64,000 bases of DNA, from contig POWB01000015.1 of NCBI GenBank assembly GCA_010912705.1, forward strand, positions 1 through 64,000. Direction: 5' to 3'. Under the pieces are notes generated by a model. It was not told the DNA's origin and did no database searches. It worked only from the letters and a program-made list of their open reading frames with translations. The DNA comes from Halochromatium sp. (lineage in GTDB: Bacteria > Pseudomonadota > Gammaproteobacteria > Chromatiales > Chromatiaceae). Position numbers and translations under genes: made by a program. This document shows, one piece after another, positions 8,903-18,628 of this stretch; position 1 is the first letter of the stretch; each line of letters begins with the position of its first letter.

Positions 8903-9958
8903 TCAGACGACCGCTAACAACAGCGCCCGTACGGGCGCTGGGTGGCCTTCGATAGTCAGGCGCGGATCTTGGGGGTCGAGAAAGTCGGCGAGCGACTGAA
9001 AACGCATCCAGGGCGTGGAGCGCTGCTCGTCAGTTGTCGTACGGGACAGGTCAACTAGCCGGATATCACCAAAGCCGGTGGCCTCGAGCCAGTCGATCAG
9101 GGTGGCGATACTCGGGATCGCGTGCAGGTTACGCATCTGTGCGTAGCGGCCCGGTGGCCGCAACAACGGACAGCTCGGACTCGGATTCGGACGCGATGCC
9201 GCTGAAAACCCAGGGCTGGCAAGCGCCTCGGCGGCGCGCTCGGATTCGGGACGATCGGTCACCAGGGTCTCGAGCACTAACTCCCCACCGGGCCGGAGAC
9301 AATCGCGCAATCGGGCCAGATGCTGGAGAGGATCGCGGCGGTGATAGAGCACGCCCATCGAGAATAGGGTATCGAAACCGCCCGCCGCCACTGCGCACAG
9401 ACCTGGCAGATCATCATCGGCAAGCGGAAAGACCGCCAGCCGCTCGGTGCTCATCAGCTGCTCAAGGGCAAGGAACTGCAAGACGAACCGCAGCGTGGGA
9501 TCAATGCCGAGCACCAGCTCAGCACCAGCACCAAGCGCACGCAAGCCGTAATAGCCATTACCACAGCCGACATCGAGCAGGCGCCGGCCCCTTAGGGGCG
9601 AGATCGCCTCGGCAAGGCGCGCCCATTTCCAGTCCGAGCGCCATTCGGCATCGATCTCGATGCCGTGCAGACAGAAGGGACCTTTGCGCCAAGGATGCAG
9701 TTGCTGAAGCGCTTGCCGCAGCAGTGCGCTGAGCACGGCCGGCAAGGGCTGCTCGCCGACCAGTCCAACGCAAGGCCGATCTAAGACGAGGGTCGCCGGC
9801 GGCAAGACCGGCAGCTGCTCGAGGGCCCCGACCCAGGCGTCAAGGTCACCATGTCGGGCTGGCTGCAGCCGTGCCGCGGTGAGCTGATACAGTGGCCCTG
9901 CCCAGGCGGCTAGCGGCGTGCCCTGCAAGGCGGCGAGGAATGGCTCGAAGCGCTGCAT
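8903..9958 (-). CDS. cmoB: tRNA U34 carboxymethyltransferase CmoB
   Basis: CmoB transfers the carboxymethyl group of carboxy-SAM to 5-hydroxyuridine at wobble position 34, making cmo5U in several tRNAs. The protein shows the family's N-terminal helical region (WRKGPFCLHGIEIDAEWRSD, then KWARLAEAI), the SAM-binding loop RLLDVGCGNGYYGLRALGAG, and SMGVLYHRRDPLQHL. The frame extends upstream to 10018, but ATG 9958 (MQRFEPFLAAL) gives a length close to the family's 320-350 residues. It lies 89 bp downstream of cmoA, which makes its cosubstrate. Confidence 0.93.
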   Translation of the reverse strand: MQRFEPFLAALQGTPLAAWAGPLYQLTAARLQPARHGDLDAWVGALEQLPVLPPATLVLDRPCVGLVGEQPLPAVLSALLRQALQQLHPWRKGPFCLHGIEIDAEWRSDWKWARLAEAISPLRGRRLLDVGCGNGYYGLRALGAGAELVLGIDPTLRFVLQFLALEQLMSTERLAVFPLADDDLPGLCAVAAGGFDTLFSMGVLYHRRDPLQHLARLRDCLRPGGELVLETLVTDRPESERAAEALASPGFSAASRPNPSPSCPLLRPPGRYAQMRNLHAIPSIATLIDWLEATGFGDIRLVDLSRTTTDEQRSTPWMRFQSLADFLDPQDPRLTIEGHPAPVRALLLAVV

Positions 9959-10047
9959 CAGCACCGATGCTTGACCTGCTGATCGCTGTACCCCAGGGCG
10001 CGGGACTTGACGGCACATGAAACACCAACCGCTGGTTATTTAAGAGC

Positions 10048-10791
10048 TTAGCGCGCGATCCAGCCCACAAAGCTCAAGCACTGGAAGAAGGGCAGGATGC
10101 GGGTAAAGCCGGCTTCTCGGAGACGGGCCAGCTGTGCGGCTGGGCTGTCTGGGATCAGCACCTGCTCCAGCGCAGCGCGCTTGCGGGCAATCTCAAGCTG
10201 GCTGTAGCCCTGTGCGGTCTTGAAGTCGGCGTGCAGCTGAGTGAGTAGGTCATCCTCATCGGCGATCGCCACCTTCTCCGCTAAGATCAGCGCCCCACCG
10301 GGACGTAAACCCCGGCGGATGCGCTGCAGCAGCGGCAAGCGGTGCGCGGGTGGGATGAACTGCAAGGTCAGGTTCATCACCACCAGGCAGGCATCGGCGA
10401 TGGTCAGATCAAGCAGATCCGCACAGATTGGCTGCAGCCGGCCGCGCGCGATCTCCGGCGCGAGCCGCAACCGCAGCTCATCGAGCATCGCCGGCGCACG
10501 ATCGACAGCATAGAGCTGGATGGCATCCGCATCAGTGCCCGCAGTCTCTGGCAGCCGCGCTAGAATGCTAGCGCTGGTTGCGCCAAGCGAGCAGCCCAGA
10601 TCGTAGATGCGGGCTCCCGGCTGTGCCAGGCGCGCGCCGATCAGCCCGATAAGACGCACCAGCTCACTCCAGCCTGGGACTGAGCGGGCGATCATGTCAG
10701 AGAAGACAGGGGCAACACGCTCGTCGAAGACAAAATCGCCGCGCGGTGCATCAGCGCCAGCGTACACTTGATCAATCACAGGATGAGACAT
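10048..10791 (-). CDS. cmoA: carboxy-S-adenosyl-L-methionine synthase CmoA
   Basis: CmoA converts SAM and prephenate to carboxy-SAM for CmoB. From ATG 10791 the protein is 247 residues, the normal family length. It shows FVFDERVAPVFSDMI near the start, the nucleotide-binding loop IYDLGCSLGATSASIL, and NLTLQFIPPAHRLPLLQRI. The frame is open further upstream to 10998, but that extension overlaps ppk1 on the other strand. cmoA and ppk1 are divergent, with about 118 bp between starts. Confidence 0.94.
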   Translation of the reverse strand: MSHPVIDQVYAGADAPRGDFVFDERVAPVFSDMIARSVPGWSELVRLIGLIGARLAQPGARIYDLGCSLGATSASILARLPETAGTDADAIQLYAVDRAPAMLDELRLRLAPEIARGRLQPICADLLDLTIADACLVVMNLTLQFIPPAHRLPLLQRIRRGLRPGGALILAEKVAIADEDDLLTQLHADFKTAQGYSQLEIARKRAALEQVLIPDSPAAQLARLREAGFTRILPFFQCLSFVGWIAR

Positions 10792-10909
10792 CAAAGCCCA
10801 TTCAACAACAACACGCCAAAGCAGCCAGTCGAGATTCACAACCAAACGACTGCATCCCAGCGCTGTTAGCATAGCGCGCTGCCAAAGTGCATAAGCCACC
10901 ACCGGGGAG

Positions 10910-13147
10910 ATGACGATGACCGATGCCAGCGCAACACCGATTGAAGAAGACGACGAGGCCGATATCGAGTCGGTCGACACCGATGCGCCAGTCGTCAACC
11001 CAGAGCCCGATCTCGACGACCCCTCACTCTACCTCAATCGCGAGCTAACCTGGCTTGCCTTTAACCGTCGCGTGCTGCACGAGGCCGATGATCCGCGCAC
11101 ACCGCTGTTGGAGCGTGTCAAGTTCTTAGCCATTGTCAGCAACAACCTCGATGAGTTTTTCATGAAGCGCATCGGTGGGCTGAAGCAGCAGATCGCCGCC
11201 GGCGTGCACAGCCAAACCGTCGACGGCCGCACACCCTCGCAGCAGCTCGACGAATGCCGCGCCGAGATCGCCGCTATCCAGGCCGATCAAGAGCGCATCT
11301 ACCGCGAGGTGATGGTGGCGCTCGAGGCACAGGATATCCGGCTGGTGGAGATGCATGCGCTTACGACCGATATCCGCGAACGGCTCCGCGAGCATTTCCG
11401 CACCAACATCTTCCCGATGATTACACCGCTGGCGATGGACCCGGCGCATCCGTTCCCCTTCATCTCTAATCTGGCGCTCAATCTGCTGGTGCGGCTACGC
11501 TTCCCCGGCGGCAGCGATATCTACATGGCGCGGGTCAAGGTTCCAGTGAGCAAGGATGTCTCCAAACGGCTCATCCAGGTCGACGGACTCGATAATACCT
11601 TCGTCACCCTAGACGATCTCATCGTCCACAACCTTGACATGCTCTTCCCCGGCATGGAGATCGAGAGCTGCGAGCTGTTCCGGGTCACGCGCAACGCCAT
11701 CGTCGAGCCGGAGGAAGAGGCGGCCTCAGACCTGCTCGAGATGATCGAGACCGAGCTGCGCGAACGCCACTTCGCGCCCATCGTCCGGCTCGAGGTGCAG
11801 GCCGGCATGGACCCGGTGCATCGCGGTATGCTCGCCGCTGAGCTTGGCCTCAACGAGGCCGATGACGTCTATGAGATCGGTGGCCTGATGGGTCGTCGCG
11901 ACCTCTTCGAGCTGGCCAGCCTAGACATCCCAGAGCTCCACGACAAACCGCATCGCTCCGGCGATCATCCGGTGCTCGGGAATGATCGGCGCAATCTCTT
12001 CCATATCATCCGCGAGAGCGGACCGCTGCTGCTGCAGCATCCTTACGAGTCCTTCTCGACCACCGTCGAGCGCTTTCTGACCACCGCCGCTAAGGACCCA
12101 AAGGTATTGGCGATCAAGATGACCCTATACCGGACCTCGGGCGGCGCCATCCTCGATGCGTTAATCAAGGCTGCGCGTAATGGCAAGCAGGTCGCGGTCA
12201 TGGTCGAGCTCAAGGCGCGCTTTGACGAGGCCGCCAACATCGGCTGGGCACGTCGCCTAGAGGGCGAAGGCATCCATGTCACCTACGGTGTGCTCGGTCT
12301 CAAGACCCACTGCAAGCTGATCTTCGTGGTGCGCCGAGATTACTCGCAGCTGCGCCGCTACTACCACATCGGCACCGGCAATTATCATGGCGGCACCGCC
12401 AAGCTCTACACTGACCTCGGCATGCTCGGTTGCGACGAGGACATCGGCCAGGATCTGACCGAGCTTTTTAATTACCTCACCGGCTACTCGCCGCCACCCA
12501 GCTATCGCAAGATCCTCGCCGCGCCCTATACGCTCAAGCGCGGCATCCTGGAGAAGATCGAGCGCGAGATCAGGGTGCACGAGAACGAGCATGGCGGCGG
12601 CTTGATCCAGATGAAGATGAACGCACTAGAGGACCCGGACATCGCCCGCGCGCTCTATAAGGCGAGTCGGGCTGGGGTCAAGGTCGACCTGATCGTCCGC
12701 GATACCTGCCGCTTCCGGCCGGGGATACCAGGACTCAGCGAGAACGCGCGCGTGGTCAGCATCGTCGGCCGTTTCCTCGAGCACGGTCGTATCCTCTACT
12801 TCCGCAACGGCGGTGATGAAGAGTATTTCATTGGCTCAGCCGACATGATGCGCCGTAATCTCGAAAGCCGCGTCGAGGTCCATGCGCCGGTTGAGGACCC
12901 CGAGCTACGCCAAGAGCTGCGCTTGATCCTTGACGTGCAGTTTGCCGATCAGCGCTCGGCCTGGGACATGCAGCCCGATGGCAGCTACTTGCAGCGCCAG
13001 CCTGAGGACGAGCACGCCAAAGGGGCTCAGGACACCTTGATGGGCGTGGCCGAGAAACGCCTCTCGGCAGCCGCCAAGCACAAGGAGAAAAATCTGCGCT
13101 CACGGCTGCTCAGCCATTTCGAGCACCGGCTAGCGCAAACGCCCTGA
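10910..13147 (+). CDS. ppk1: polyphosphate kinase 1
   Basis: Ppk1 reversibly polymerises the gamma-phosphate of ATP into inorganic polyphosphate. The 745-residue protein begins its conserved part with LYLNRELTWLAFNRRVLHEA, carries EFFMKRIGGLKQQI, and has the catalytic histidine region YYHIGTGNYHGGTAKLYTDL around residue 486, the autophosphorylated His in this family. A GGGGAG box at 10903-10908 sits too close to ATG 10910; ATG 10916, two codons later, has better spacing and may be the true start. The N-terminal 35 residues are acidic and not part of the core fold. It is divergent from cmoA. Confidence 0.95.
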   Translation: MTMTDASATPIEEDDEADIESVDTDAPVVNPEPDLDDPSLYLNRELTWLAFNRRVLHEADDPRTPLLERVKFLAIVSNNLDEFFMKRIGGLKQQIAAGVHSQTVDGRTPSQQLDECRAEIAAIQADQERIYREVMVALEAQDIRLVEMHALTTDIRERLREHFRTNIFPMITPLAMDPAHPFPFISNLALNLLVRLRFPGGSDIYMARVKVPVSKDVSKRLIQVDGLDNTFVTLDDLIVHNLDMLFPGMEIESCELFRVTRNAIVEPEEEAASDLLEMIETELRERHFAPIVRLEVQAGMDPVHRGMLAAELGLNEADDVYEIGGLMGRRDLFELASLDIPELHDKPHRSGDHPVLGNDRRNLFHIIRESGPLLLQHPYESFSTTVERFLTTAAKDPKVLAIKMTLYRTSGGAILDALIKAARNGKQVAVMVELKARFDEAANIGWARRLEGEGIHVTYGVLGLKTHCKLIFVVRRDYSQLRRYYHIGTGNYHGGTAKLYTDLGMLGCDEDIGQDLTELFNYLTGYSPPPSYRKILAAPYTLKRGILEKIEREIRVHENEHGGGLIQMKMNALEDPDIARALYKASRAGVKVDLIVRDTCRFRPGIPGLSENARVVSIVGRFLEHGRILYFRNGGDEEYFIGSADMMRRNLESRVEVHAPVEDPELRQELRLILDVQFADQRSAWDMQPDGSYLQRQPEDEHAKGAQDTLMGVAEKRLSAAAKHKEKNLRSRLLSHFEHRLAQTP

Positions 13148-13864
<717 letters not shown>

Positions 13865-13871
13865 GAGGCCC

Positions 13872-14594
13872 GTGCACGAGCAGCGCCCACCGCAGCTCCC
13901 GCTTGCACTGCGCCAGCCCGAGCCTTGGGGCCTCGATGGCTTCATTGCCCATGGCAACGCTGCCGCCGTCGCCGCGGTTCGGCAGTGGGCTGATGGGAGT
14001 GGCGAGCGCTATCTCTATATCCATGGCGGCGCCGCTAGCGGCAAGTCGCAGCTCCTCGTCTGCGCTGCTGGCGAGGTCCGCCATCGCGGCCTCGGGGTGA
14101 TCTATCTGCCGCTCGATACCCCCAGCCTAACGCCAGACGTCCTCGATGATCTTGAGCAGCGCGATGCCATTCTGCTGGATGCCATCCAGGCCGTCGCTGG
14201 CAATCCGGCCTGGGAGCGGGCGCTGTTCAATCTCTACAACCGGGCACGGGATGCGGGCCGGCGCCTGCTCGCGGCTGCCCGCCAGCCGAGCGGACGTCTC
14301 GGGATCAGGCTCCCTGATCTCAGGTCGCGCCTGGCCGCCGGCCCCAGCTACAATTTAAGACCACTGAGCGACAGCGGCCGCGCCGAACTGCTGCACATCG
14401 GCGCCGAGCAGCGCGGACTGCACCTCAGCGAGGCGATGATCGGCTACATTCTCAATCGTTGTCCACGTGATCCTGGCGCCTTGGCTATGCTGCTCGATGA
14501 GATCGACCGTAGGGCCCTCGCCGAGCAGAGACAACCCACAATCCGTTCGCTTGGCCGCCTGCTTGAGCATTTCGAGCAAGCCGACCGCGTTTAA
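13872..14594 (+). CDS. hda: DnaA regulatory inactivator Hda
   Basis: A 240-residue DnaA-like ATPase without the DNA-binding domain; Hda with the beta clamp stimulates ATP hydrolysis on DnaA to prevent re-initiation. The start is GTG 13872. Visible motifs are the N-terminal clamp-binding type QLPLALRQPE, the Walker A variant YIHGGAASGKSQLL, and the DNA-binding-independent C-terminal lid RDPGALAMLLDEIDR. It is 7 bp downstream of wrbA. The next gene, hoxU, starts 122 bp later. Confidence 0.93.
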   Translation: MHEQRPPQLPLALRQPEPWGLDGFIAHGNAAAVAAVRQWADGSGERYLYIHGGAASGKSQLLVCAAGEVRHRGLGVIYLPLDTPSLTPDVLDDLEQRDAILLDAIQAVAGNPAWERALFNLYNRARDAGRRLLAAARQPSGRLGIRLPDLRSRLAAGPSYNLRPLSDSGRAELLHIGAEQRGLHLSEAMIGYILNRCPRDPGALAMLLDEIDRRALAEQRQPTIRSLGRLLEHFEQADRV

Positions 14595-14716
14595 ACATCG
14601 CTCATCGCAAGGGTTAAGAGGCGCCGGATGGACATGCGCCCGTCGCATCGCTCGTGTATTGTCAGCCCTTAACGCTTTAGCAGTCCCTCATCTCCTCGCC
14701 TGATACGGGAAGTCCG

Positions 14717-15448
14717 ATGCCCATCATCGCCACACAACCGAGTGTCCGCGTCGTCACGCTTCGCATCGACGGTCAAGATCTGTCGGCGCGCGAAGACGAG
14801 ACCATCATCGAAGTCTGTCGCGAAAACAAGATCCCCATCCCCAGCCTCTGCTGGATGGAGGGGCTCTCCGTGGTCGGCGCCTGTCGCCTCTGCATGGTCG
14901 AGGTCGCTGGCCAGAACCGTCTGCTCGCAGCTTGCGCGACGCGCGTCGCCGAGGGCATGGAGATCACGACCAACTCCGAAAAGCTGCAGCGCTATCGGCG
15001 CACTCTCGTCGAGCTGCTGTTTGCCGAGCGCAATCACGTCTGCTCGGTCTGCGTCTCGAACGGCCATTGCGAGCTGCAATGGCTCGCCAATACTTGCGGT
15101 GTCGACCACGTACGCATGCCCTACCGCAATAGCGGCTATGCGGTCGACAGCACCCATGAGATGTTCCGCGTCGACCATAATCGCTGCGTGCTCTGTACTC
15201 GCTGCGTGCGCGTCTGCGACGAGATCGAGGGTGCCCATACCTGGGACGTCATGGGGCGTGGCAGCGATTGCCAAGTAATCACCGACCTGGCCAAGCCCTG
15301 GGGCGAGAGCGACACCTGCACCAGCTGCGGTAAATGCGTCCAGGTCTGCCCGACCGGTGCCTTGGTGAAACAGGGCACTTCTGTCGGTGAGATGGTCAAA
15401 GACCAACACTTCCTGCCGATCCTTGCTCGACGGAGATCCGCACGATGA
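14717..15448 (+). CDS. hoxU: bidirectional [NiFe] hydrogenase diaphorase subunit HoxU
   Basis: HoxU carries electrons between the hydrogenase module and the NAD-reducing HoxF. The 243-residue protein has an N-terminal [2Fe-2S] domain with Cys45, Cys56, Cys59 and Cys73, a middle [17 protein letters not shown] motif, and two [4Fe-4S] ferredoxin motifs ([13 protein letters not shown] and [17 protein letters not shown]). The stop overlaps the hoxY start by 4 bp. Unusually, no hoxF or hoxE lies upstream: the preceding gene is hda. Confidence 0.94.
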   Translation: MPIIATQPSVRVVTLRIDGQDLSAREDETIIEVCRENKIPIPSLCWMEGLSVVGACRLCMVEVAGQNRLLAACATRVAEGMEITTNSEKLQRYRRTLVELLFAERNHVCSVCVSNGHCELQWLANTCGVDHVRMPYRNSGYAVDSTHEMFRVDHNRCVLCTRCVRVCDEIEGAHTWDVMGRGSDCQVITDLAKPWGESDTCTSCGKCVQVCPTGALVKQGTSVGEMVKDQHFLPILARRRSAR

Positions 15449-16065
15449 GCACGCAGCCCGCAGCGACAGCCGCGACGAGCCAAGCAACCACTGGCAGCGC
15501 CGCCCAAATCCAGCCCGCGCCAGACACCAGCGGCACCAAGATCAGCGTTGCCACCATCTGGCTCGACGGCTGCTCTGGCTGTCACATGTCGTTCCTCGAT
15601 ATGGACGAGCGCCTGGTCGACCTGGCGCAACAGATCGACATCGTCTACAGCCCGCTGGTCGACAGCAAGGAGCTGCCTGAGCAGGTCGATGTTGGCATTA
15701 TCGAAGGCTCGATCAGCAATGAAGAAGATCTCCATAAGGCGAAGCTGTTTCGTGAGCGCTGCAAGCTCCTCGTGAGCCTGGGCGACTGCGCGGTCAACGG
15801 CAACGTTCCTGCGATGCGCAATCCGTTCAAGCTCGAGGCGGTCTATGAGCGGGCCTATCTCGAGAACGTCAACATTCACCAACAGATCCCGACCCAAGGC
15901 GTTCCAGCATTGCTGCAGACCGTCAAGCCGGTGCATGCTGTGGTCGATGTCGACGTCTTCATTCCCGGCTGCCCGCCGCACGCAGACAGCATCCATTACG
16001 TGCTGAGCGAGCTGCTGGCAGGCCGCAGGCCAGAACCGCTGCGCATGACTCGCTTTGGTGCCTGA
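15445..16065 (+). CDS. hoxY: bidirectional [NiFe] hydrogenase small subunit HoxY
   Basis: The small subunit of the group 3d-type hydrogenase, carrying the FeS cluster next to the NiFe site. It shows [33 protein letters not shown] and [14 protein letters not shown], whose cysteines bind the proximal cluster. At 206 residues it is about 25 longer than usual because of an N-terminal Ala/Thr/Gln-rich stretch (residues 2-34). It overlaps hoxU by 4 bp; hoxH follows after 66 bp. Confidence 0.94.
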   Translation: MSTQPAATAATSQATTGSAAQIQPAPDTSGTKISVATIWLDGCSGCHMSFLDMDERLVDLAQQIDIVYSPLVDSKELPEQVDVGIIEGSISNEEDLHKAKLFRERCKLLVSLGDCAVNGNVPAMRNPFKLEAVYERAYLENVNIHQQIPTQGVPALLQTVKPVHAVVDVDVFIPGCPPHADSIHYVLSELLAGRRPEPLRMTRFGA

Positions 16066-16131
16066 GCGCAGCCCGCGACTCGCAACCCTGACAACGCCCT
16101 ATCAACAGTCAACGCCCTGGACTAAGCGACC

Positions 16132-17565
16132 ATGAGCCGAACCATCTGCATCGACCCGGTCACCCGCATCGAGGGCCATGCCCGCATCTCGCTGCAGCTC
16201 GCCGACAGCGGCGAGGTTGAAGACGCCAAGTTTCATCTGACCCAGTTCCGCGGCTTCGAGAAATTCTGCGAGGGCCGCCCCTACCGCGAGATGCCGGCAC
16301 TCACCGCGCGCACCTGCGGGATCTGCCCAGTCAGTCACTTGCTGGCCTCGAACAAGGCCTGCGACGATCTGCTCGCGGTGACCATCCCGCCCACCGCCGA
16401 GAAGCTACGCCGGATCATGAACCTAGCGCAGCTGCTGCAGTCGCACGCGCTCTCGTTCTTCCACCTGTCATCGCCGGATCTCTTGCTCGGCTGGGATTCT
16501 GACCCCGCCAAACGCAATATCTTCGGCGTCATGGCCAAAGACCCGGAGCTGGCCAAGCAGGGCATCAAGCTGCGCCAGATCGGCCAGACCATCATCGAGA
16601 TCCTCGGCGGCAAGAAGATCCACCCCACCTGGGTGGTGCCGGGCGGCGTCAACGAGCCGCTCGACAGCGAGAAGCGCGAGGCGATGCTGAAGATGCTGCC
16701 GGAGGCGCTCACCATCGCCAAGGACACCTATGGCCTGTTCAAGACCATGGTGCCCAAGTTCAAGGACGAGGCCGAGCACTTCGGCACCATGCCGACCATG
16801 TTCCTGTCGCTGGTCTCGCCCAAGGGTCAGCTCGAGCATTACGACGGCTTCATTCGCATCAAAGATGCCCAGGGCCGCATCGTCGAAGACAGAGTGCCGC
16901 CGTCCGACTACCCGCGCATCATCGGTGAGGCGGTCGAAGACTTCAGCTACATGAAGTTCCCCTATTACAAGCCGATGGGCTACCCGAATGGCATCTATCG
17001 GGTTGGCCCACTCGCCCGGCTCAACAATGCCGAGAGCTGTGGCACGCCGTTCGCCGATGTCGCCCTGGCCGAGTTCCACATGCTGCAGGAGGACTCCGGA
17101 CCGGTTCGCTCCAGCTTCCACTACCATTATGCCCGCCTGGTCGAGATCATCTTCGCCATCGAGACCATGCAACGGCTGCTCAAGGACCCGAGCATCCTCG
17201 ACACCCGCGTGCGCTCCCGCGCCCGTGGCAACCGCAACGAGGGCATCGGCGTCTCCGAGGCGCCGCGCGGCATCCTCATGCATCACTACAAGATCGACGA
17301 TGCCGGCCTCATCAATTGGGTCGATCTGATCATCGCCACCGGCCACAACAACCTGGCGATGAATCAGAGCATCAAGCAGGTCGCCGATGCCTATGTCGAT
17401 GGCAATAAGCTCACCGAAGGCATGCTGAATCGGGTCGAAGCGGTGATCCGCTGCTACGACCCCTGCTTGTCTTGTGCATCACACGCCTTTGGCCAGATGC
17501 CACTGAGTATCGAGCTGAAGGATGCCTCCGGCACTGTGATCGATCGACTGGTGCGCGACGCATGA
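16132..17565 (+). CDS. hoxH: bidirectional [NiFe] hydrogenase large subunit HoxH
   Basis: The catalytic large subunit, 477 residues. The N-terminus has TRIEGHARISLQL; the first NiFe-binding pair is in RTCGICPVSHLLA and the second in DPCLSCASHAFGQ near the C-terminus. In this family the protease HoxW cleaves after the His of this last motif, here removing about 26 residues (from AFGQMP to the end), so all residues needed for Ni insertion and processing are present. The stop codon overlaps the hoxW start. Confidence 0.96.
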   Translation: MSRTICIDPVTRIEGHARISLQLADSGEVEDAKFHLTQFRGFEKFCEGRPYREMPALTARTCGICPVSHLLASNKACDDLLAVTIPPTAEKLRRIMNLAQLLQSHALSFFHLSSPDLLLGWDSDPAKRNIFGVMAKDPELAKQGIKLRQIGQTIIEILGGKKIHPTWVVPGGVNEPLDSEKREAMLKMLPEALTIAKDTYGLFKTMVPKFKDEAEHFGTMPTMFLSLVSPKGQLEHYDGFIRIKDAQGRIVEDRVPPSDYPRIIGEAVEDFSYMKFPYYKPMGYPNGIYRVGPLARLNNAESCGTPFADVALAEFHMLQEDSGPVRSSFHYHYARLVEIIFAIETMQRLLKDPSILDTRVRSRARGNRNEGIGVSEAPRGILMHHYKIDDAGLINWVDLIIATGHNNLAMNQSIKQVADAYVDGNKLTEGMLNRVEAVIRCYDPCLSCASHAFGQMPLSIELKDASGTVIDRLVRDA

Positions 17566-18179
17566 GCATTGGTCGCGCGACTGTCGAAAGCCCCCAAGCG
17601 CAGCAGGAGCAAGAGGAGCAGCAGGAGCAAGAGGAGCAGCAGGATGGGCAGCAGGAGCAACAGACCGCAGCACGACCGCTGCGGGCGCTGGTGATCGGCT
17701 ACGGTAGCCCGATCCGTGGCGATGACGCGCTCGGGCCATTGGTTGCCGATCGACTCCAGGAGCGCTTTAACAGGCTGCCACAGCTGAGTTCGCAGCCGCG
17801 GGCCCAGACCGAGGCCGCCACCGGGGCGGTCGAGGTCCAGGCGCGCCACATCCTGACCGCCGAGCTGGTCGACGACCTGGCCCGCGCCGAGCGCGTGATC
17901 TTCGTCGACGCCGCGATCGATACGCCCCCCGGGCAAGTCAGATGTCGGCGCCTGTCGCCAGACCGCAGTGCCCTCTCGAGCATGGCGCACTTCCATGACC
18001 CAGGCGAACTCCTCGCCTGGTGCGAGGCCCTGTATCAGCGCGCCCCAGAGGCCTGGCTGGTCTCCGGCGGCGGCGCTGAGTGGGGCTATGCCTGCTACGC
18101 CCTGAGCGAGATCGCGCAACAGGCGCTTGAGCCGATGATCGCCGAAGTTATCTCACTAATCGATGCCCCCAAAGACTAG
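17562..18179 (+). CDS. hoxW: hydrogenase maturation protease HoxW
   Basis: The endopeptidase that trims HoxH after nickel insertion. The core begins RALVIGYGSPIRGDDALGPL (GxGNxxRxDD-type motif; here Ser replaces the usual Asn), and VIFVDAAID carries the second acidic residue. The start ATG 17562 overlaps the hoxH stop (ATGA), indicating translational coupling. At 205 residues it is longer than typical HoxW (about 165) because of a Gln/Glu-only tract at residues 13-34, encoded by duplicated CAGGAGCAAGAGGAGCAG units. Confidence 0.88.
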   Translation: MSIGRATVESPQAQQEQEEQQEQEEQQDGQQEQQTAARPLRALVIGYGSPIRGDDALGPLVADRLQERFNRLPQLSSQPRAQTEAATGAVEVQARHILTAELVDDLARAERVIFVDAAIDTPPGQVRCRRLSPDRSALSSMAHFHDPGELLAWCEALYQRAPEAWLVSGGGAEWGYACYALSEIAQQALEPMIAEVISLIDAPKD

Positions 18180-18308
18180 ACGTCTCCGGGATGGTCTCGA
18201 CGAACGTTCATAATGCGTCGCCGCCGCAACAGATGGCAGGCTTGTTTTTGGATAGCGCTTCTGTTTCCGAGTAACTGATCGGGTGATCGATCCTGAGTGC
18301 CGAAGAGG

Positions 18309-18494
18309 CTCACGCGAAGCCGCGAAGACGCGAAGTTACTAAGTCGCGAAGTTACTAAGTCGCGAAGCCACAAAGTCGCCAATGTGCGCGAAACGAAGCA
18401 GTTGATAGACCTGTGCTTAGGTGGGGACAGTGGCTGGGCAAGCGAATGCCTCGATCCGTCTGTTCTTATTCGCGGCTTCGCGGCTTCGCGTGAG
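18309..18494. repeat. inverted-repeat element in the hoxW-serB gap
   Basis: The 449-bp space 18180-18628 contains no credible gene. It holds an element with arms CTCACGCGAAGCCGCGAAGA (from 18309) and its near-perfect inverse at 18469-18494 (TTCGCGGCTTCGCGGC...). Inside the left side a 16-bp unit, CGAAGTTACTAAGTCG, is repeated in tandem (18331-18346, 18347-18362), followed by GTGCGCGAAACGA at 18384-18396, which recurs exactly at 27326-27338. It looks like a dispersed non-coding repeat; function unknown. Confidence 0.7.
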
Positions 18495-18628
18495 ATCTCC
18501 TCTATCAGGGATTGCTTCAGAAAAGCAACGGTCTGAGCCTAGCCAAAGACGCTCGGCCTTGTAAGATGTTAGATGTGCTCGGATGACATCCAGGATGTCC
18601 GCGCCGAGACCAAGAGTCACTAATCCTC

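Noticed and set aside
14595-14716. Sigma-54-like promoter before hoxU (TGGACATG...)
   Set aside because: The match to the GG/GC core and spacing is too poor to claim.
16468-17346. 292-residue frame antisense to hoxH
   Set aside because: A shadow of the well-conserved hoxH codons; no motif of its own.
18309-18494. Possible CRISPR array
   Set aside because: The repeats are few, adjacent without spacers and palindromic; no cas genes are nearby.
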